Positions 37,735-46,384 of a stretch of 64,000 bases of DNA are shown piece by piece; position 1 is the first letter of the stretch; each line of letters opens with the position of its first letter. The stretch covers positions 15,300 through 79,299 of the forward strand of contig LJUI01000004.1 in NCBI GenBank assembly GCA_001303705.1. The letters are read 5' to 3'. The notes beneath the pieces are model-generated. The model was not told where the DNA came from and did no database searches. It saw nothing but the letters and a program-made list of their open reading frames with translations. The stretch is from a candidate division TA06 bacterium SM23_40 (lineage in GTDB: Bacteria > LJUI01 > SM1-40). The position numbers and the translations under genes are program-made.

Positions 37735-38337
37735 ATGAACGAGACCTACATACATCCAACAGCTGATGTCTCCGATAAGGCGATCGTCGGCGCGGGCACG
37801 AAAGTCTGGCACCAGGCCCAGGTACGTGAGAATGCAGTGATCGGGCCCGACTGCATCATCGGCAAGGGTGTCTATGTCGACCACGACGTCGTGATAGGGT
37901 CCAACGTGAAGATCCAGAACAACGTCTCGCTATACAATGGCGTCACGCTGGCTGACGACGTCTTCATCGGTCCACATGTCACATTCACGAACGACCTGTA
38001 CCCTCGTTCCTTCGATCCGGAGTGGCATGTCTTGCCCACGCTCGTCGGTCGGGGAGCATCGATCGGCGCCAATGCCACGATCATCTGTGGAGTGACGATA
38101 GGTGCATTCGCCATGATCGGGGCAGGGGCAGTGATTGCCGCAGATGTGCCGGACCACGGACTGGTGTATGGGAATCCCGCGCGGCTCAGGGGGTTCGCCT
38201 GTCAGTGCGGCAGGCCCGTGACGTACGAATCGAGGAAGCACGACACGGTTGTGCTCTTATGCCAGTCGTGTGGGGAAAGACTTGAGGTGAGCCGAGAGCT
38301 GTACGAACTCTCGACAAGGCCTGAGCATATTCCATAG
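37735..38337 (+). CDS. WbpD/WlbB/FdtC-like sugar N-acetyltransferase
   Basis: This 200-residue left-handed beta-helix protein has hexapeptide repeats from about residue 10 to 150, including GAGTKVWHQAQV and the conserved VTFTNDLYPRSF. That pattern marks acetyltransferases acting on 3-amino sugar nucleotides (WbpD/WlbB/FdtC group). After the helix, four cysteines (CQCGRP and LCQSCGERL) form a probable zinc ribbon, also seen in relatives. The ATG at 37735 begins the conserved part; the frame upstream is inside the propeller gene. A DegT-family aminotransferase follows, as expected for a 3-amino sugar pathway. Confidence 0.88.
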   Translation: MNETYIHPTADVSDKAIVGAGTKVWHQAQVRENAVIGPDCIIGKGVYVDHDVVIGSNVKIQNNVSLYNGVTLADDVFIGPHVTFTNDLYPRSFDPEWHVLPTLVGRGASIGANATIICGVTIGAFAMIGAGAVIAADVPDHGLVYGNPARLRGFACQCGRPVTYESRKHDTVVLLCQSCGERLEVSRELYELSTRPEHIP

Positions 38338-38383
38338 CACCGTCGACAAATTCCATCGATAAGCTGCATCACATGGAGGGAGC

Positions 38384-39526
38384 ATGGACGTACCGGTTGC
38401 CAAGCCGTTCTTCTCCAACGAGGAGGTGGAGGCAGTTCGCCAGGTCATCGCCAGCGGATGGGTCTCCCAGGGGCCCAAGGTGCGGGAGTTCGAGCAGGCA
38501 TTTGCTGCCTTTGTCGGCACGCGGGAGGCGGTGGCAGTCTCTTCCTGCACCGCAGCCCTTCATCTCTCCCTCGCCGCCTTGGGCATCAGGGAGGGGGATG
38601 AAGTGATCCTTCCCGCATTCACGTTCGTGGCGAGCGCTAATGTCGTGCTCTATCAGCGCGCCGTGCCCGTTCTCGCCGACATCGACCTCGACTCGTATAC
38701 CATCGATCCAGACGATGTGGAGCGATGCCTCTCGCCGCGGACCAAGGCGATCATGCCCGTCCATCTCTTTGGACTTGCCGCTGACATGGATCCGCTGCTC
38801 GAGACTGCCGCCCGCCATGGGGTATCGGTTGTGGAGGACGCCGCCTGCGCTCACGCCGCGACTCATCGTGGGCGAAACGTGGGCACCTTCGGCACAGTAG
38901 CCTGTTTCAGTTTTCACCCCCGCAAGCTTTTGAGCACCGGGGAGGGTGGTATGATAACGACCGATGACGCGGATCTCGCACGAAGGCTGAGGTCCCTCCG
39001 CTCGCACGGGGGGTCGGTCGAGGCCTACGAGAGACATGCGGCACGGTCGGTAGCGGAACCGAAGTTTGTGGAGCTCGGCTACAACTATCGGTTGACGGAC
39101 ATACAGGCCGCCATTGGATTGGTGCAGCTCTCGAGGGCAGGTCAGATGCTCGAGCAGCGGCGGAAACTGGCGGATAGGTATGGAGAATCGCTCAAGGGGC
39201 TCAGGTGTCTGAGACTGCCGATGGAACCAGCCAGGGCTCTGCACACGTTTCAATCATATGTCGTGCGCGTGACGGAGGAATGTCAGGTCACGAGAGATGA
39301 GGTGATGGAGCAGCTTCAGTTGCGCGGGATCAGCACCCGGCGGGGGACTAACGCCATTCATCATGAACCGCTGTACCGTGGTCTGGTCCCTGCGGAGCCG
39401 GCGAAACTGAAGAGAAGTACTCATGCCGAGCAGAGCACGCTTGCCCTCCCGCTCTATCCGTCGATGACCGATGACGAGCAGGATGCGGTGATAGAGGCTC
39501 TGAGGGAGGTTCTTGCAAAGGAGTAG
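38384..39526 (+). CDS. DegT/DnrJ/EryC1/StrS-family PLP sugar aminotransferase
   Basis: This 380-residue enzyme has the substrate-binding GWVSQGPKVREFEQAFA, the PLP phosphate-site sequence SSCTAALHLSLAAL, VVEDAACAHAA with the cofactor aspartate, and the Schiff-base lysine K181 in SFHPRKLLSTGEGG. With the preceding WbpD-like acetyltransferase it suggests synthesis of a 3-acetamido sugar (WbpE/FdtB-like). The oxidoreductase usually needed in the WbpB/WlbA route is not seen next to them. The start ATG has GGAGGG just upstream. Confidence 0.92.
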   Translation: MDVPVAKPFFSNEEVEAVRQVIASGWVSQGPKVREFEQAFAAFVGTREAVAVSSCTAALHLSLAALGIREGDEVILPAFTFVASANVVLYQRAVPVLADIDLDSYTIDPDDVERCLSPRTKAIMPVHLFGLAADMDPLLETAARHGVSVVEDAACAHAATHRGRNVGTFGTVACFSFHPRKLLSTGEGGMITTDDADLARRLRSLRSHGGSVEAYERHAARSVAEPKFVELGYNYRLTDIQAAIGLVQLSRAGQMLEQRRKLADRYGESLKGLRCLRLPMEPARALHTFQSYVVRVTEECQVTRDEVMEQLQLRGISTRRGTNAIHHEPLYRGLVPAEPAKLKRSTHAEQSTLALPLYPSMTDDEQDAVIEALREVLAKE

Positions 39527-39535
39527 GGTAAGCGC

Positions 39536-42052
39536 GTGAGCACGAGAAATCGAATTGCTGGTTCCCTGATCGTATCCCTGTCTTTGCTCGTCTCGATTTC
39601 ATTGGCAGAGAGCGAGTCTGTCGCACAGGACGATGACCGCAAGGTCACGTCGGCCGCAACGGTCCAGACGCTTGATGCAAAGGCCAACGTTCAGCTGGAC
39701 ACGGGGGAGTTCCCCTCTGCTCGGCGAACCTACCGTTCGATTCTGAAATCACTTGAAGGTGAACCAGTCGAGGCGCGTGTGGCGCCGTATCTGGGACTGG
39801 CGAGGTCGCTCATCGGGCTCCGTGAGTATGAGGAGGCGAGGGGAATCGTCGCTGCGGTACTCGACTCAGTGCCTTACGATGAGTGGACGGCCCAGGTGAA
39901 GCGTCGTGCTGGCGATATCGCGCTCCTTACCGGTGACTTCGCGAAGGCGGAGACGTTCCTTAGAGATGCGCTCGCCGATTCAGTCGATCGCGCTGCCCGC
40001 GACACTCTTCTCATCCAGCTCGCCGAGTGCGCATTCCGCCAGGAGCGATGGCGCGAGGCAGCGAGCCTGTTTGCATCGCCAGTGATCGGGGACTCACTGC
40101 TCATTCCGTTCGCGCGGTATCGGATCGCGGCAAGTCTGGCACGTGACGGAGCAGTCGATGAGGCTCTGGCCGTACTCTCGGAGCTGGCCGACCGGCATGA
40201 GGATCGCTGGCTGGCGGTGCGGGCGCTGCAGCAGGCATTTGAGATTCAGTGTGAACATGAGATGTGGGATGAGGCGCTCCGCTCGGGCGCAGCTCTGCTG
40301 GCTCGGCATCGGGATCGGGTCGATGCAGGGCTGGTCCTCTATCGGATGGGCAGGTGTGAGGAGGAGCGGGGGAGGAGGGGGAGCGCGACGAAGTTCTACG
40401 CCCAGATTCTCCGAGACCATTGGGAGAGCGAGGGATCGATGTCCGCACGGGATCGGCTCGAGGAACTGGGCCAGCTGAGCATCAAGGATCGGTACTACGC
40501 AGGCAGGATCTCTTATGCCGCCGGGCGGCATAGGACGGCGATCTCCGACTTCTCGCGGTATCTTCGGCGCTACCCAAACGGACCGCATGCGGCAGAGGCA
40601 CGCTACTGGGAGGGGAGGGCACAATTCGATCGCCGGAGGTACAGAGATGCAGAGGCAGCATTCAGGAGCCTCATATCTTCCTCGTCGGGGCCTGATTACG
40701 GAGCTCGCGGGCTCTATTTCCTCGGCCGCACCTATGTGCGGGCGGGCAAGGATGAGGATGCGATAGCGTCGTACCGGCGGCTCGCCTCCAGGTACCCAAC
40801 AGATCGTCTTGCTGACGATGGGCTCTATTGGGTGGGACGGATCTACGAGGATGCCGGGGACTTTGCTGATGCCTACGAAGCATACGCCCAGGTGAGCGAG
40901 CAGTTCCCCCATGGCGACATGGCCCCTTCGGCGCTGTACCGACGTGCGCTCATCGCTATCCGGGATTCAGAATGGGATGACGCCATACGGGTGCTGAGTG
41001 GGTACGTGAGGCGGTATCCAGAGGACGGGGACCTCCCGGCAGCGACCTACTGGTTGGGGAGATCCCACCAAACGAAGGGCGATACGGATCAGGCCGCGGC
41101 CGCGTATGAGCGAGTTGTCCAGGATTGGCCGCGTCACTACTACGCGTGGCTGGCGGCAGGTCGGCTGGACGAGATCGAGCGGTCGGGCAGCAGCAATCCC
41201 GTGAACGAGACCGGCCATGCCGGGCGGGACAGAGTGCGGTTCTTCTCGATCATCTCTCCACCGCCGATCGACCCAGCACGGTGGCTCTCATCGTGGGTAG
41301 ATCGAGGTGCGAAACGGGAATCGAACCGTTCGCTCCCTCCGGCAGGCCAGCGCGCCATGGCGCTTGCTGCTCTCGGGCTCATCGAAGCTGCCCAGGAGGA
41401 GTTCGAGGGCTTGGATCAAGCCGCGAATCCACATCAAGCGCTCCTCGCTGCGGAAGCAGCAAGTGGGGCCGGGCTCGACCTCGAGGCGATCTCCTTCGCG
41501 CGGGACGTATTGCAGCAGGCCCAGCGGGGCGGCCGGCACGATATTCCAAAGCGCCTCCTCGAACTCCTCTATCCGGCAAGCTTCGCAGAACTGATCGATG
41601 ACGCTGCGCTCGAGAATGGTCTCGACCCGTGCCTATTGCTCGCAGTGATCAGAGAGGAGAGCAGATTTGACCCGGAGGCCCTCTCCCGGGCTCGGGCGAT
41701 GGGCCTGATGCAGATCATCGCGCCCACCGCGAAGAAGCTGGCGAAAGAGCTGGACGTACCGAGTTTCGTGATCGATGATCTGTATCGCCCTGCGGTGAGC
41801 ATCAGGTTCGGTGCTTGGTACCTTCGCGGATTGCTCGAAGAATTCGGCCGTCCGGAGCTCGCCCTCGCTGCCTACAACGCGGGCGAGAGTAGGGTGAGGG
41901 AATGGCTCGAGAAGAGTGGTACTGATGAGCTCGATCTATTCGTGGAGAGCATCCCGTTCCAGGAAACGCGGCAATACGTGAAGCGGGTAATGGGCTCGTA
42001 CCATGTCTATCAGGCCCTGTGGGGCAGTCGTTTCGCCCCGCAGGCGAAGTGA
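39536..42052 (+). CDS. TPR-rich soluble lytic murein transglycosylase
   Basis: This 838-residue exported protein begins with GTG 39536 and a signal peptide (about 1-30). Tandem TPR/Sel-like helical repeats (about 40-580), many of the form ARYWEGRAQFDRRRYRDAEAAF, form a superhelix like the Slt70 doughnut. The C-terminal SLT domain (about 690-830) has catalytic E708 in IREESRFDP, GLMQI and AYNAGESRV. The enzyme cleaves peptidoglycan to 1,6-anhydro muropeptides. It lies 9 bp after the aminotransferase gene and 3 bp before the NHL gene. Confidence 0.92.
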   Translation: MSTRNRIAGSLIVSLSLLVSISLAESESVAQDDDRKVTSAATVQTLDAKANVQLDTGEFPSARRTYRSILKSLEGEPVEARVAPYLGLARSLIGLREYEEARGIVAAVLDSVPYDEWTAQVKRRAGDIALLTGDFAKAETFLRDALADSVDRAARDTLLIQLAECAFRQERWREAASLFASPVIGDSLLIPFARYRIAASLARDGAVDEALAVLSELADRHEDRWLAVRALQQAFEIQCEHEMWDEALRSGAALLARHRDRVDAGLVLYRMGRCEEERGRRGSATKFYAQILRDHWESEGSMSARDRLEELGQLSIKDRYYAGRISYAAGRHRTAISDFSRYLRRYPNGPHAAEARYWEGRAQFDRRRYRDAEAAFRSLISSSSGPDYGARGLYFLGRTYVRAGKDEDAIASYRRLASRYPTDRLADDGLYWVGRIYEDAGDFADAYEAYAQVSEQFPHGDMAPSALYRRALIAIRDSEWDDAIRVLSGYVRRYPEDGDLPAATYWLGRSHQTKGDTDQAAAAYERVVQDWPRHYYAWLAAGRLDEIERSGSSNPVNETGHAGRDRVRFFSIISPPPIDPARWLSSWVDRGAKRESNRSLPPAGQRAMALAALGLIEAAQEEFEGLDQAANPHQALLAAEAASGAGLDLEAISFARDVLQQAQRGGRHDIPKRLLELLYPASFAELIDDAALENGLDPCLLLAVIREESRFDPEALSRARAMGLMQIIAPTAKKLAKELDVPSFVIDDLYRPAVSIRFGAWYLRGLLEEFGRPELALAAYNAGESRVREWLEKSGTDELDLFVESIPFQETRQYVKRVMGSYHVYQALWGSRFAPQAK

Positions 42053-42055
42053 ACG

Positions 42056-43447
42056 ATGCGGTCTACGCTACTGCTGGTACAGACGATTATCGTTACCATC
42101 TTGGTACTGGCGGCGACGGGTCTGGGAGACGGATACGATCCGACGACCCTGGTCTTTCCACCCTATGGTCACACTATGGGGTATCACAAGGCCACGTCGT
42201 TCCATCTCCGCCTTCTGTTGGGCTCGACGGTTCGATTCCGAAACCCGCAGGGTGTTGCGGTGGTGCGGTTGCGATCGACGGACGACCCTGTCGATCATCA
42301 TGATGATGACGAAGTCTCCGTGTACGCTGTGAATTCGGATGCCCATCAGATCGTTCACAATCGGTCATTGACGGACGTCGATATCTTCGGGCGTTTCGGT
42401 AGGGGGGAAGGTGAGTTCTGGAGCCCGCGGGGCATCGCCGCCAACGCCGATGGTGATGTCTACGTGGCCGATACGGAGAACCATCGCATCGTGCATCTGC
42501 ACGATGACGGTGAGGGGCTCTCGTTCGCGAAGACGATCGGGAAGTTCGGTGCCGCTCCAGGGGAGTTCGACCGCCCGAGAGGGGTGGCGCTCGACGCACG
42601 AGGGACCATATACGTGACCGATACCGGGAATCATCGTGTACAGGTCTTCTCGTCGGAGGGCGATTTCGTGCGCTCGATCGGAGACCCGCGAGGGGGCCGG
42701 GGGCGGGTCGAACATCCTGATGGGATCGCGGTCTACGATGGACGTGACCAGTGGTCATTCTATGAGGATCGGTCTCTCTATGTCGTCGATCAGCACGGGG
42801 AGCGTATTCAGCAGTTCTCTCTCGACGGTAGACTCATTGCCGCGGTGAAGATGTCTGACATCGGGGTGACAGACGCCGACATCGCATATCTGGCTGTCGA
42901 CTACTACGGAAACCTCTATGCCACCGACATGAGTAATCATCGAATTCATAAGTTCGATCGGTCGCTCCGCTACATCATCTCTTATGGACGGTACGGCACA
43001 GGCGACAAGGAATTCGATTCGCCGCGAGGCATCGGTATCTGGAAGCGATTTGGACAGGTGTTCATAGTGGAGAGAGAGGGTGCACAGTACTACTGGGTTG
43101 GGGTCGACGCATCGATCCGGGGGATCTTTCCCAGGACATTCGGGATCGAGCACAGCGGGACGACGCTGTCGCTCTATCTCACAGAAGCATGCGAAGTGAA
43201 CGTGAGCATCTCGGATGAGAACAAGAATGTGGTGCGGCGGCTCGTGCCGGAGTTATGGCGTGAACTGGGTGAGCACGAGATCGTCTGGGATGGCCTCGAT
43301 GATGCACGTCGGCCGGTCCCTCCGGGCGTCTATCGCCTCAATGTCACCGTCGAGCCGACCTACTCGTCCAAAGGGTATTTCAAGAAAGAGCTGACAGCGA
43401 CAGTCGTCAAGGTCGAGGAGACGGAGGATCTATCCTCGCGCGGATAG
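42056..43447 (+). CDS. Secreted NHL-repeat beta-propeller protein
   Basis: This 463-residue protein has a signal peptide (about 1-25). NHL repeats of the form GEFDRPRGVALDARGTIYVTD and NHRVQVFSSEGDF run from about residue 110 to 340, predicting a six-bladed propeller. The C-terminal region (about 360-455) has a FlgD-like Ig pattern, IVWDGLDDARRPVPPGVYRL, but no obvious cysteine anchor. The gene sits between the lytic transglycosylase and a PorV-like gene, suggesting an envelope or secreted partner. No catalytic residues recognised. Confidence 0.87.
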   Translation: MRSTLLLVQTIIVTILVLAATGLGDGYDPTTLVFPPYGHTMGYHKATSFHLRLLLGSTVRFRNPQGVAVVRLRSTDDPVDHHDDDEVSVYAVNSDAHQIVHNRSLTDVDIFGRFGRGEGEFWSPRGIAANADGDVYVADTENHRIVHLHDDGEGLSFAKTIGKFGAAPGEFDRPRGVALDARGTIYVTDTGNHRVQVFSSEGDFVRSIGDPRGGRGRVEHPDGIAVYDGRDQWSFYEDRSLYVVDQHGERIQQFSLDGRLIAAVKMSDIGVTDADIAYLAVDYYGNLYATDMSNHRIHKFDRSLRYIISYGRYGTGDKEFDSPRGIGIWKRFGQVFIVEREGAQYYWVGVDASIRGIFPRTFGIEHSGTTLSLYLTEACEVNVSISDENKNVVRRLVPELWRELGEHEIVWDGLDDARRPVPPGVYRLNVTVEPTYSSKGYFKKELTATVVKVEETEDLSSRG

Positions 43448-43497
43448 GCGACTGGCCCACTCACCTGTGTCAGAGCTCGTGAGCTGAGGAGCGAATA

Positions 43498-44544
43498 TTG
43501 CGGGGGAATCGAATTCTCTGGGGCATTGTGGGCACCGTCACTTTCGCGTTCTGGTGTGCGGAGATGGCAGAGGGAACGAAGTATGCAGGTGAGTACCTCA
43601 CGCTAGGTGTCGGCGGTCGTGCACTCGGACTCGGAGGCGCCTATGTCTCCATGGCAGATGATGTCACTGCCTCCTATTGGAATCCGGCCGGTCTGGCACT
43701 GCTCGACAGGCGTGAGATGTCATTCATGCACGCGGAGAACTTCGCTGGTATCGTTCAGTACGACTTCCTGGCATATGGTCAGGCATGGGGCGACTCTACG
43801 AGGCCGTCCGGCGTCGGGATAGGTCTGGTGCGTCTCGGCGTCGATGAAATTCCGGTAACGAGCACTCTTGAGTTGCTCGATTACGGGCTGGATGGAGAGC
43901 CCAACACGGGTGACGAGGGAGAGGGAAACGGTCGCCTGGACGTAAACGAGCGGATCGTATATGACGAGGACAAGATATCATGGACAAGCGACAATGAGAT
44001 AGCGGTCTACCTTAGCTACGGCCGTGGCATGTCATCGTCTCTCTATCTCGGGGGAAGCGTGAAAATCCTCGGAAAATTCCTCTACGAGAATAGTGCGGTC
44101 GGGATCGGCGCCGACGTTGGGGCACTATACAGACCTCGGTCCTGGCTCACAGTAGGAGCTGTGCTGCAGGATATGACGACAAGTCCGCTGGTGTGGAATA
44201 CTGGTACACGCGAGACGATAACGCCGACTCTGAGGGCCGGCCTCAGTTCCCGCCACCTTGTGGAGAGGTTCGAAGGCGACCTGACGCTGGCGGCAGGAAC
44301 TGATGTGCGGTTCGAGGAACAGAGTCTCGGCAGCACTCTATCTTCTGGCGGAGTAAGTCTTGACCTCCATGTTGGCGCCGAGTACCGATATCGTGACATG
44401 GTTGGAGTCCGCCTGGGTGCTGATCGTGGCCGACTCACTGCCGGGGCGGGGTTCTCGGTGCGGATGTTCCTGGCGGATTATGCGTTTCTCGCCCACGAAG
44501 ATCTGGGAAATAGCCACCGCGTCTCTCTTGGTGTTCAGTTCTGA
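43498..44544 (+). CDS. PorV/PorQ-family outer-membrane beta-barrel protein
   Basis: This 348-residue protein starts with TTG 43498 (GAGGAG upstream) and a signal peptide. The family signature GVGGRALGLGGAYVSMADD followed by SYWNPAGLALLDRRE defines the PorV/PorQ/UPF0164 barrels, related to the FadL fold. The C-terminus ends in alternating beta-strand pattern with terminal Phe (HRVSLGVQF), normal for an outer-membrane barrel. In Bacteroidota PorV shuttles type IX cargo; the homologous role here is only suggested by nearby proteins with sorting-like C-termini. The 181-bp gap after it has no gene, only imperfect inverted repeats. Confidence 0.88.
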   Translation: MRGNRILWGIVGTVTFAFWCAEMAEGTKYAGEYLTLGVGGRALGLGGAYVSMADDVTASYWNPAGLALLDRREMSFMHAENFAGIVQYDFLAYGQAWGDSTRPSGVGIGLVRLGVDEIPVTSTLELLDYGLDGEPNTGDEGEGNGRLDVNERIVYDEDKISWTSDNEIAVYLSYGRGMSSSLYLGGSVKILGKFLYENSAVGIGADVGALYRPRSWLTVGAVLQDMTTSPLVWNTGTRETITPTLRAGLSSRHLVERFEGDLTLAAGTDVRFEEQSLGSTLSSGGVSLDLHVGAEYRYRDMVGVRLGADRGRLTAGAGFSVRMFLADYAFLAHEDLGNSHRVSLGVQF

Positions 44545-44725
44545 GGTTTTCCCTGATAGGGGCTGACCCGTAACCGCTACCAGGCCGGTACAGGGGTCGG
44601 CATGACAATCTGGGCCCGGTCGTGCAACTGCCCGGAGAAAAGGGCGACTTCGGCTCGACCGCATCTCAGTGCCGAGGTCGACCAATCGTCGAGCGGGTGA
44701 GTGCCGCTGGCGGGAGGGGTGATCG

Positions 44726-45292
44726 GTGCGCGAGTTTGAATGGAAACGAAAAGGCGTGCACCTGGGAGCGATAGTCCTGCCCATACTGTACTACCTGCTC
44801 CCAGTGCCGGTCGGTCGGGCGTGTTTGCTCGCCCTGACCGGCATCGTGATCATCTTGGATGTCGTGCGGCTCCGACACTCCACGGCCCACTCAATATTCG
44901 TCCTCGTCTTTGGCCCGGTGATCCGGCGCCACGAGGTCTGGAGTCTTACCGGTGCTACGTATCTGCTCTTCTCTTCTCTGATCTGTGTGTTTGTGTATGA
45001 TAAGCCGGTGGCCGTTGCGGCTATCTCCTTTCTTGTCCTTGGCGATTTGATGGCCGCCATCGTCGGGACGCGCTGGGGGCGTGTCCGTGTGTGGGGAAAG
45101 ACGATCGAGGGAGCAGTCGCATGCTTCGTCACATGCCTGATCGTCGTCTGGGTCATCCCGGAATTATCGCTGCGAGTGGGGTTGGCTGGAGCCTTGGTCG
45201 CGGCTGTCGTCGAGATTGTCCCCGTGCCGCTCGATGACAACCTGAGCATCCCGCTCATGAGCGGTCTGGCAATGCAGCTCCTCACGTTGTGA
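44726..45292 (+). CDS. Dolichol/phytol kinase-like integral membrane protein
   Basis: This 188-residue protein has about six hydrophobic segments. It opens with EWKRKGVHLGAI and has LGDLMAAIVGTRWGR and the final PLDDNLSIPL, motifs of the CTP-dependent polyprenol/dolichol kinase and VTE5/phytol kinase group (related to CDP-diglyceride synthetases). It could phosphorylate a polyprenol to feed lipid-carrier glycosylation. The GTG start follows GGGAGGGGTGAT. Family assignment fairly firm; substrate inferred. Confidence 0.82.
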   Translation: MREFEWKRKGVHLGAIVLPILYYLLPVPVGRACLLALTGIVIILDVVRLRHSTAHSIFVLVFGPVIRRHEVWSLTGATYLLFSSLICVFVYDKPVAVAAISFLVLGDLMAAIVGTRWGRVRVWGKTIEGAVACFVTCLIVVWVIPELSLRVGLAGALVAAVVEIVPVPLDDNLSIPLMSGLAMQLLTL

Positions 45293-45375
45293 CCTTAGCG
45301 ATCGAGACTGTCGGCAGACGTAGCGATCACCGACGGTACTTGCCGAAGGGCGATCAAAAAAGTCGAAAAATATGG

Positions 45376-45404
45376 TTGACATGCTATTGACGCTGTGGTA
45401 CCTT
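45376..45404 (+). promoter_or_regulatory. Sigma-70 promoter of the cold shock gene
   Basis: Consensus TTGACA (45376-45381), a 17-bp spacer and TACCTT (45399-45404), with an A-rich tract (GAAAAATATGG) just upstream that could act as an UP element. The leader to the ATG is about 50 bases. Confidence 0.8.
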
Positions 45405-45462
45405 AATCAACTGAAGGCACCGCGTGTTAAGAGCTTCCAGCAGTAAGGAGGGTCAGAGGGTC

Positions 45463-45663
45463 ATGCCTAGGGGAAGAGTCAAGTGGTTCAATGAAAACAA
45501 AGGTTATGGGTTCATTGAACGCGAGGACGGTGAGGATGTCTTTGTTCACTTCTCGGCGATACAGGAAGAGGGATTCAAGACACTCACTGAAGGGCAGGAA
45601 GTCGAATTCGAGATAGTGGAGGGTGATAAGGGACTTCAAGCGTCGAATGTTACCAAAGTATAG
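45463..45663 (+). CDS. Cold shock domain protein
   Basis: This 66-residue CspA-type nucleic-acid-binding protein is a single OB fold. It carries RNP1 KGYGFIE and RNP2 DVFVHF, starts [15 protein letters not shown] and ends [12 protein letters not shown] 45463 is preferred over the upstream frame start at 45424 because it matches the family length and follows AAGGAGGG by 10 bases. It has its own strong promoter and stands alone. Confidence 0.96.
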   Translation: MPRGRVKWFNENKGYGFIEREDGEDVFVHFSAIQEEGFKTLTEGQEVEFEIVEGDKGLQASNVTKV

Positions 45664-45960
45664 AGGGTCGATGTGAGGCGATAATTGAGGTGGCGAGGAC
45701 TCCCCGAGGCTATTCAGATGCCAGGAGAGCCTCGCGTCTTGAGATGAGGCTGGAAGTGAGAGCTGGCCCCGGAGCGCAGATCTGCTGATAGAGCATACTG
45801 ATGGGGCGGGGCGATCTTTCGGCTGTGTCCCGCCGGAAGATCGGTAAGCCCCATATCCATAATCGTCCGGTGGCGCCAAGATAGAGCTGACGTGTACAGC
45901 GATCGTGCGTTGCGAAAGCAGGCGGGTGAGCCGGCTTTCCGGATGGAAGGACCAGTGCGA
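45664..45960 (+). other. 297-bp gap between cold shock gene and tRNA-Gly
   Basis: No gene is supported. A 7-bp inverted repeat CGAGGCT/AGCCTCG (45705-45733, 15-base loop) lies 42 bp after the cold shock stop but has no T-run. A convincing promoter for tRNA-Gly was not found; the best -35 (TTGCGA at 45910) lacks a matching -10. Confidence 0.4.
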
Positions 45961-46035
45961 GCGGGAATAGCTCAGTGGTAGAGCGCCACCTTGCCAAGGT
46001 GGATGTCGCGGGTTCAAGTCCCGTTTCCCGCTCCA
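45961..46035 (+). tRNA. tRNA-Gly (GCC)
   Basis: Cloverleaf: acceptor GCGGGAA/TTCCCGC, D-arm GCTC/GAGC, anticodon stem CCACC/GGTGG with loop TTGCCAA (anticodon GCC), T-arm GCGGG/CCCGT with TTCAAGT, and encoded CCA end. 75 nt. Confidence 0.97.
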
Positions 46036-46108
46036 TCTGTTTGGGTGGCATCGTCGTTCTGTGCGATAGGCGCATTCTACACGAAGTTCTTCCACAGAAC
46101 GGAGTCGG

Positions 46109-46184
46109 GGCGGCATAGCCAAGTGGTTAAGGCGACGGTCTGCAAAACCGTTATGCTCCGGTTCGAATCCGGATGCCGCCTCCA
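46109..46184 (+). tRNA. tRNA-Cys (GCA)
   Basis: Cloverleaf: acceptor GGCGGCA/TGCCGCC, D-arm GCC/GGC with AAGTGGTTAA, anticodon stem ACGGT/ACCGT with loop CTGCAAA (anticodon GCA), T-arm CCGG/CCGG with TTCGAAT, and encoded CCA end. It lies 73 bp after tRNA-Gly, probably in one transcript. Confidence 0.97.
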
Positions 46185-46216
46185 GTGGGGGTAGCCGGAT
46201 CAGAGTGCATGCTGCC

Positions 46217-46293
46217 CTTCCGACAACCGATAGGTCGGGAAGACAGAGGTACACAGGGCACCGCATAGCCTTGCGGCCTCGGTACCCGATCTG
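46217..46293 (+). promoter_or_regulatory. Structured RNA leader between tRNA-Cys and the secreted-protein gene
   Basis: Two substantial stems can be drawn. The first is CTTCCGAC (46217-46224) with GTCGGGAAG (46234-46242, one bulged G). The second is a compound hairpin with CAGA/TCTG and GGTAC/GTACC outer helices (46244-46252 with 46282-46293) enclosing CCGCA-tagcct-TGCGG (46261-46276). A terminator follows at 46332. No match to a known riboswitch was recognised. Confidence 0.4.
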
Positions 46294-46331
46294 CCTGTCG
46301 AGGGTGAGGAGAGGGGGAACTGGGAGGAAGG

Positions 46332-46364
46332 CCCACTTGCGTCGCCCGGCACGAGTGGGTTTTT
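46332..46364 (+). terminator. Intrinsic terminator, 20 bp before the next start codon
   Basis: CCCACT (46332-46337) pairs with AGTGGG (46354-46359), extendable to about 8 bp with a wobble, followed immediately by TTTTT. It could end the tRNA transcript. Because it sits just before the ribosome-binding site of the next gene, and no promoter fits in between, it could instead act as an attenuator. Confidence 0.6.
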
Positions 46365-46384
46365 GCTTTGAGAGGAGGAGGAAG

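Noticed and set aside
45705-45733. Terminator after the cold shock gene
   Set aside because: The 7-bp inverted repeat has a 15-base loop and no T-run, so it is not called as a terminator.
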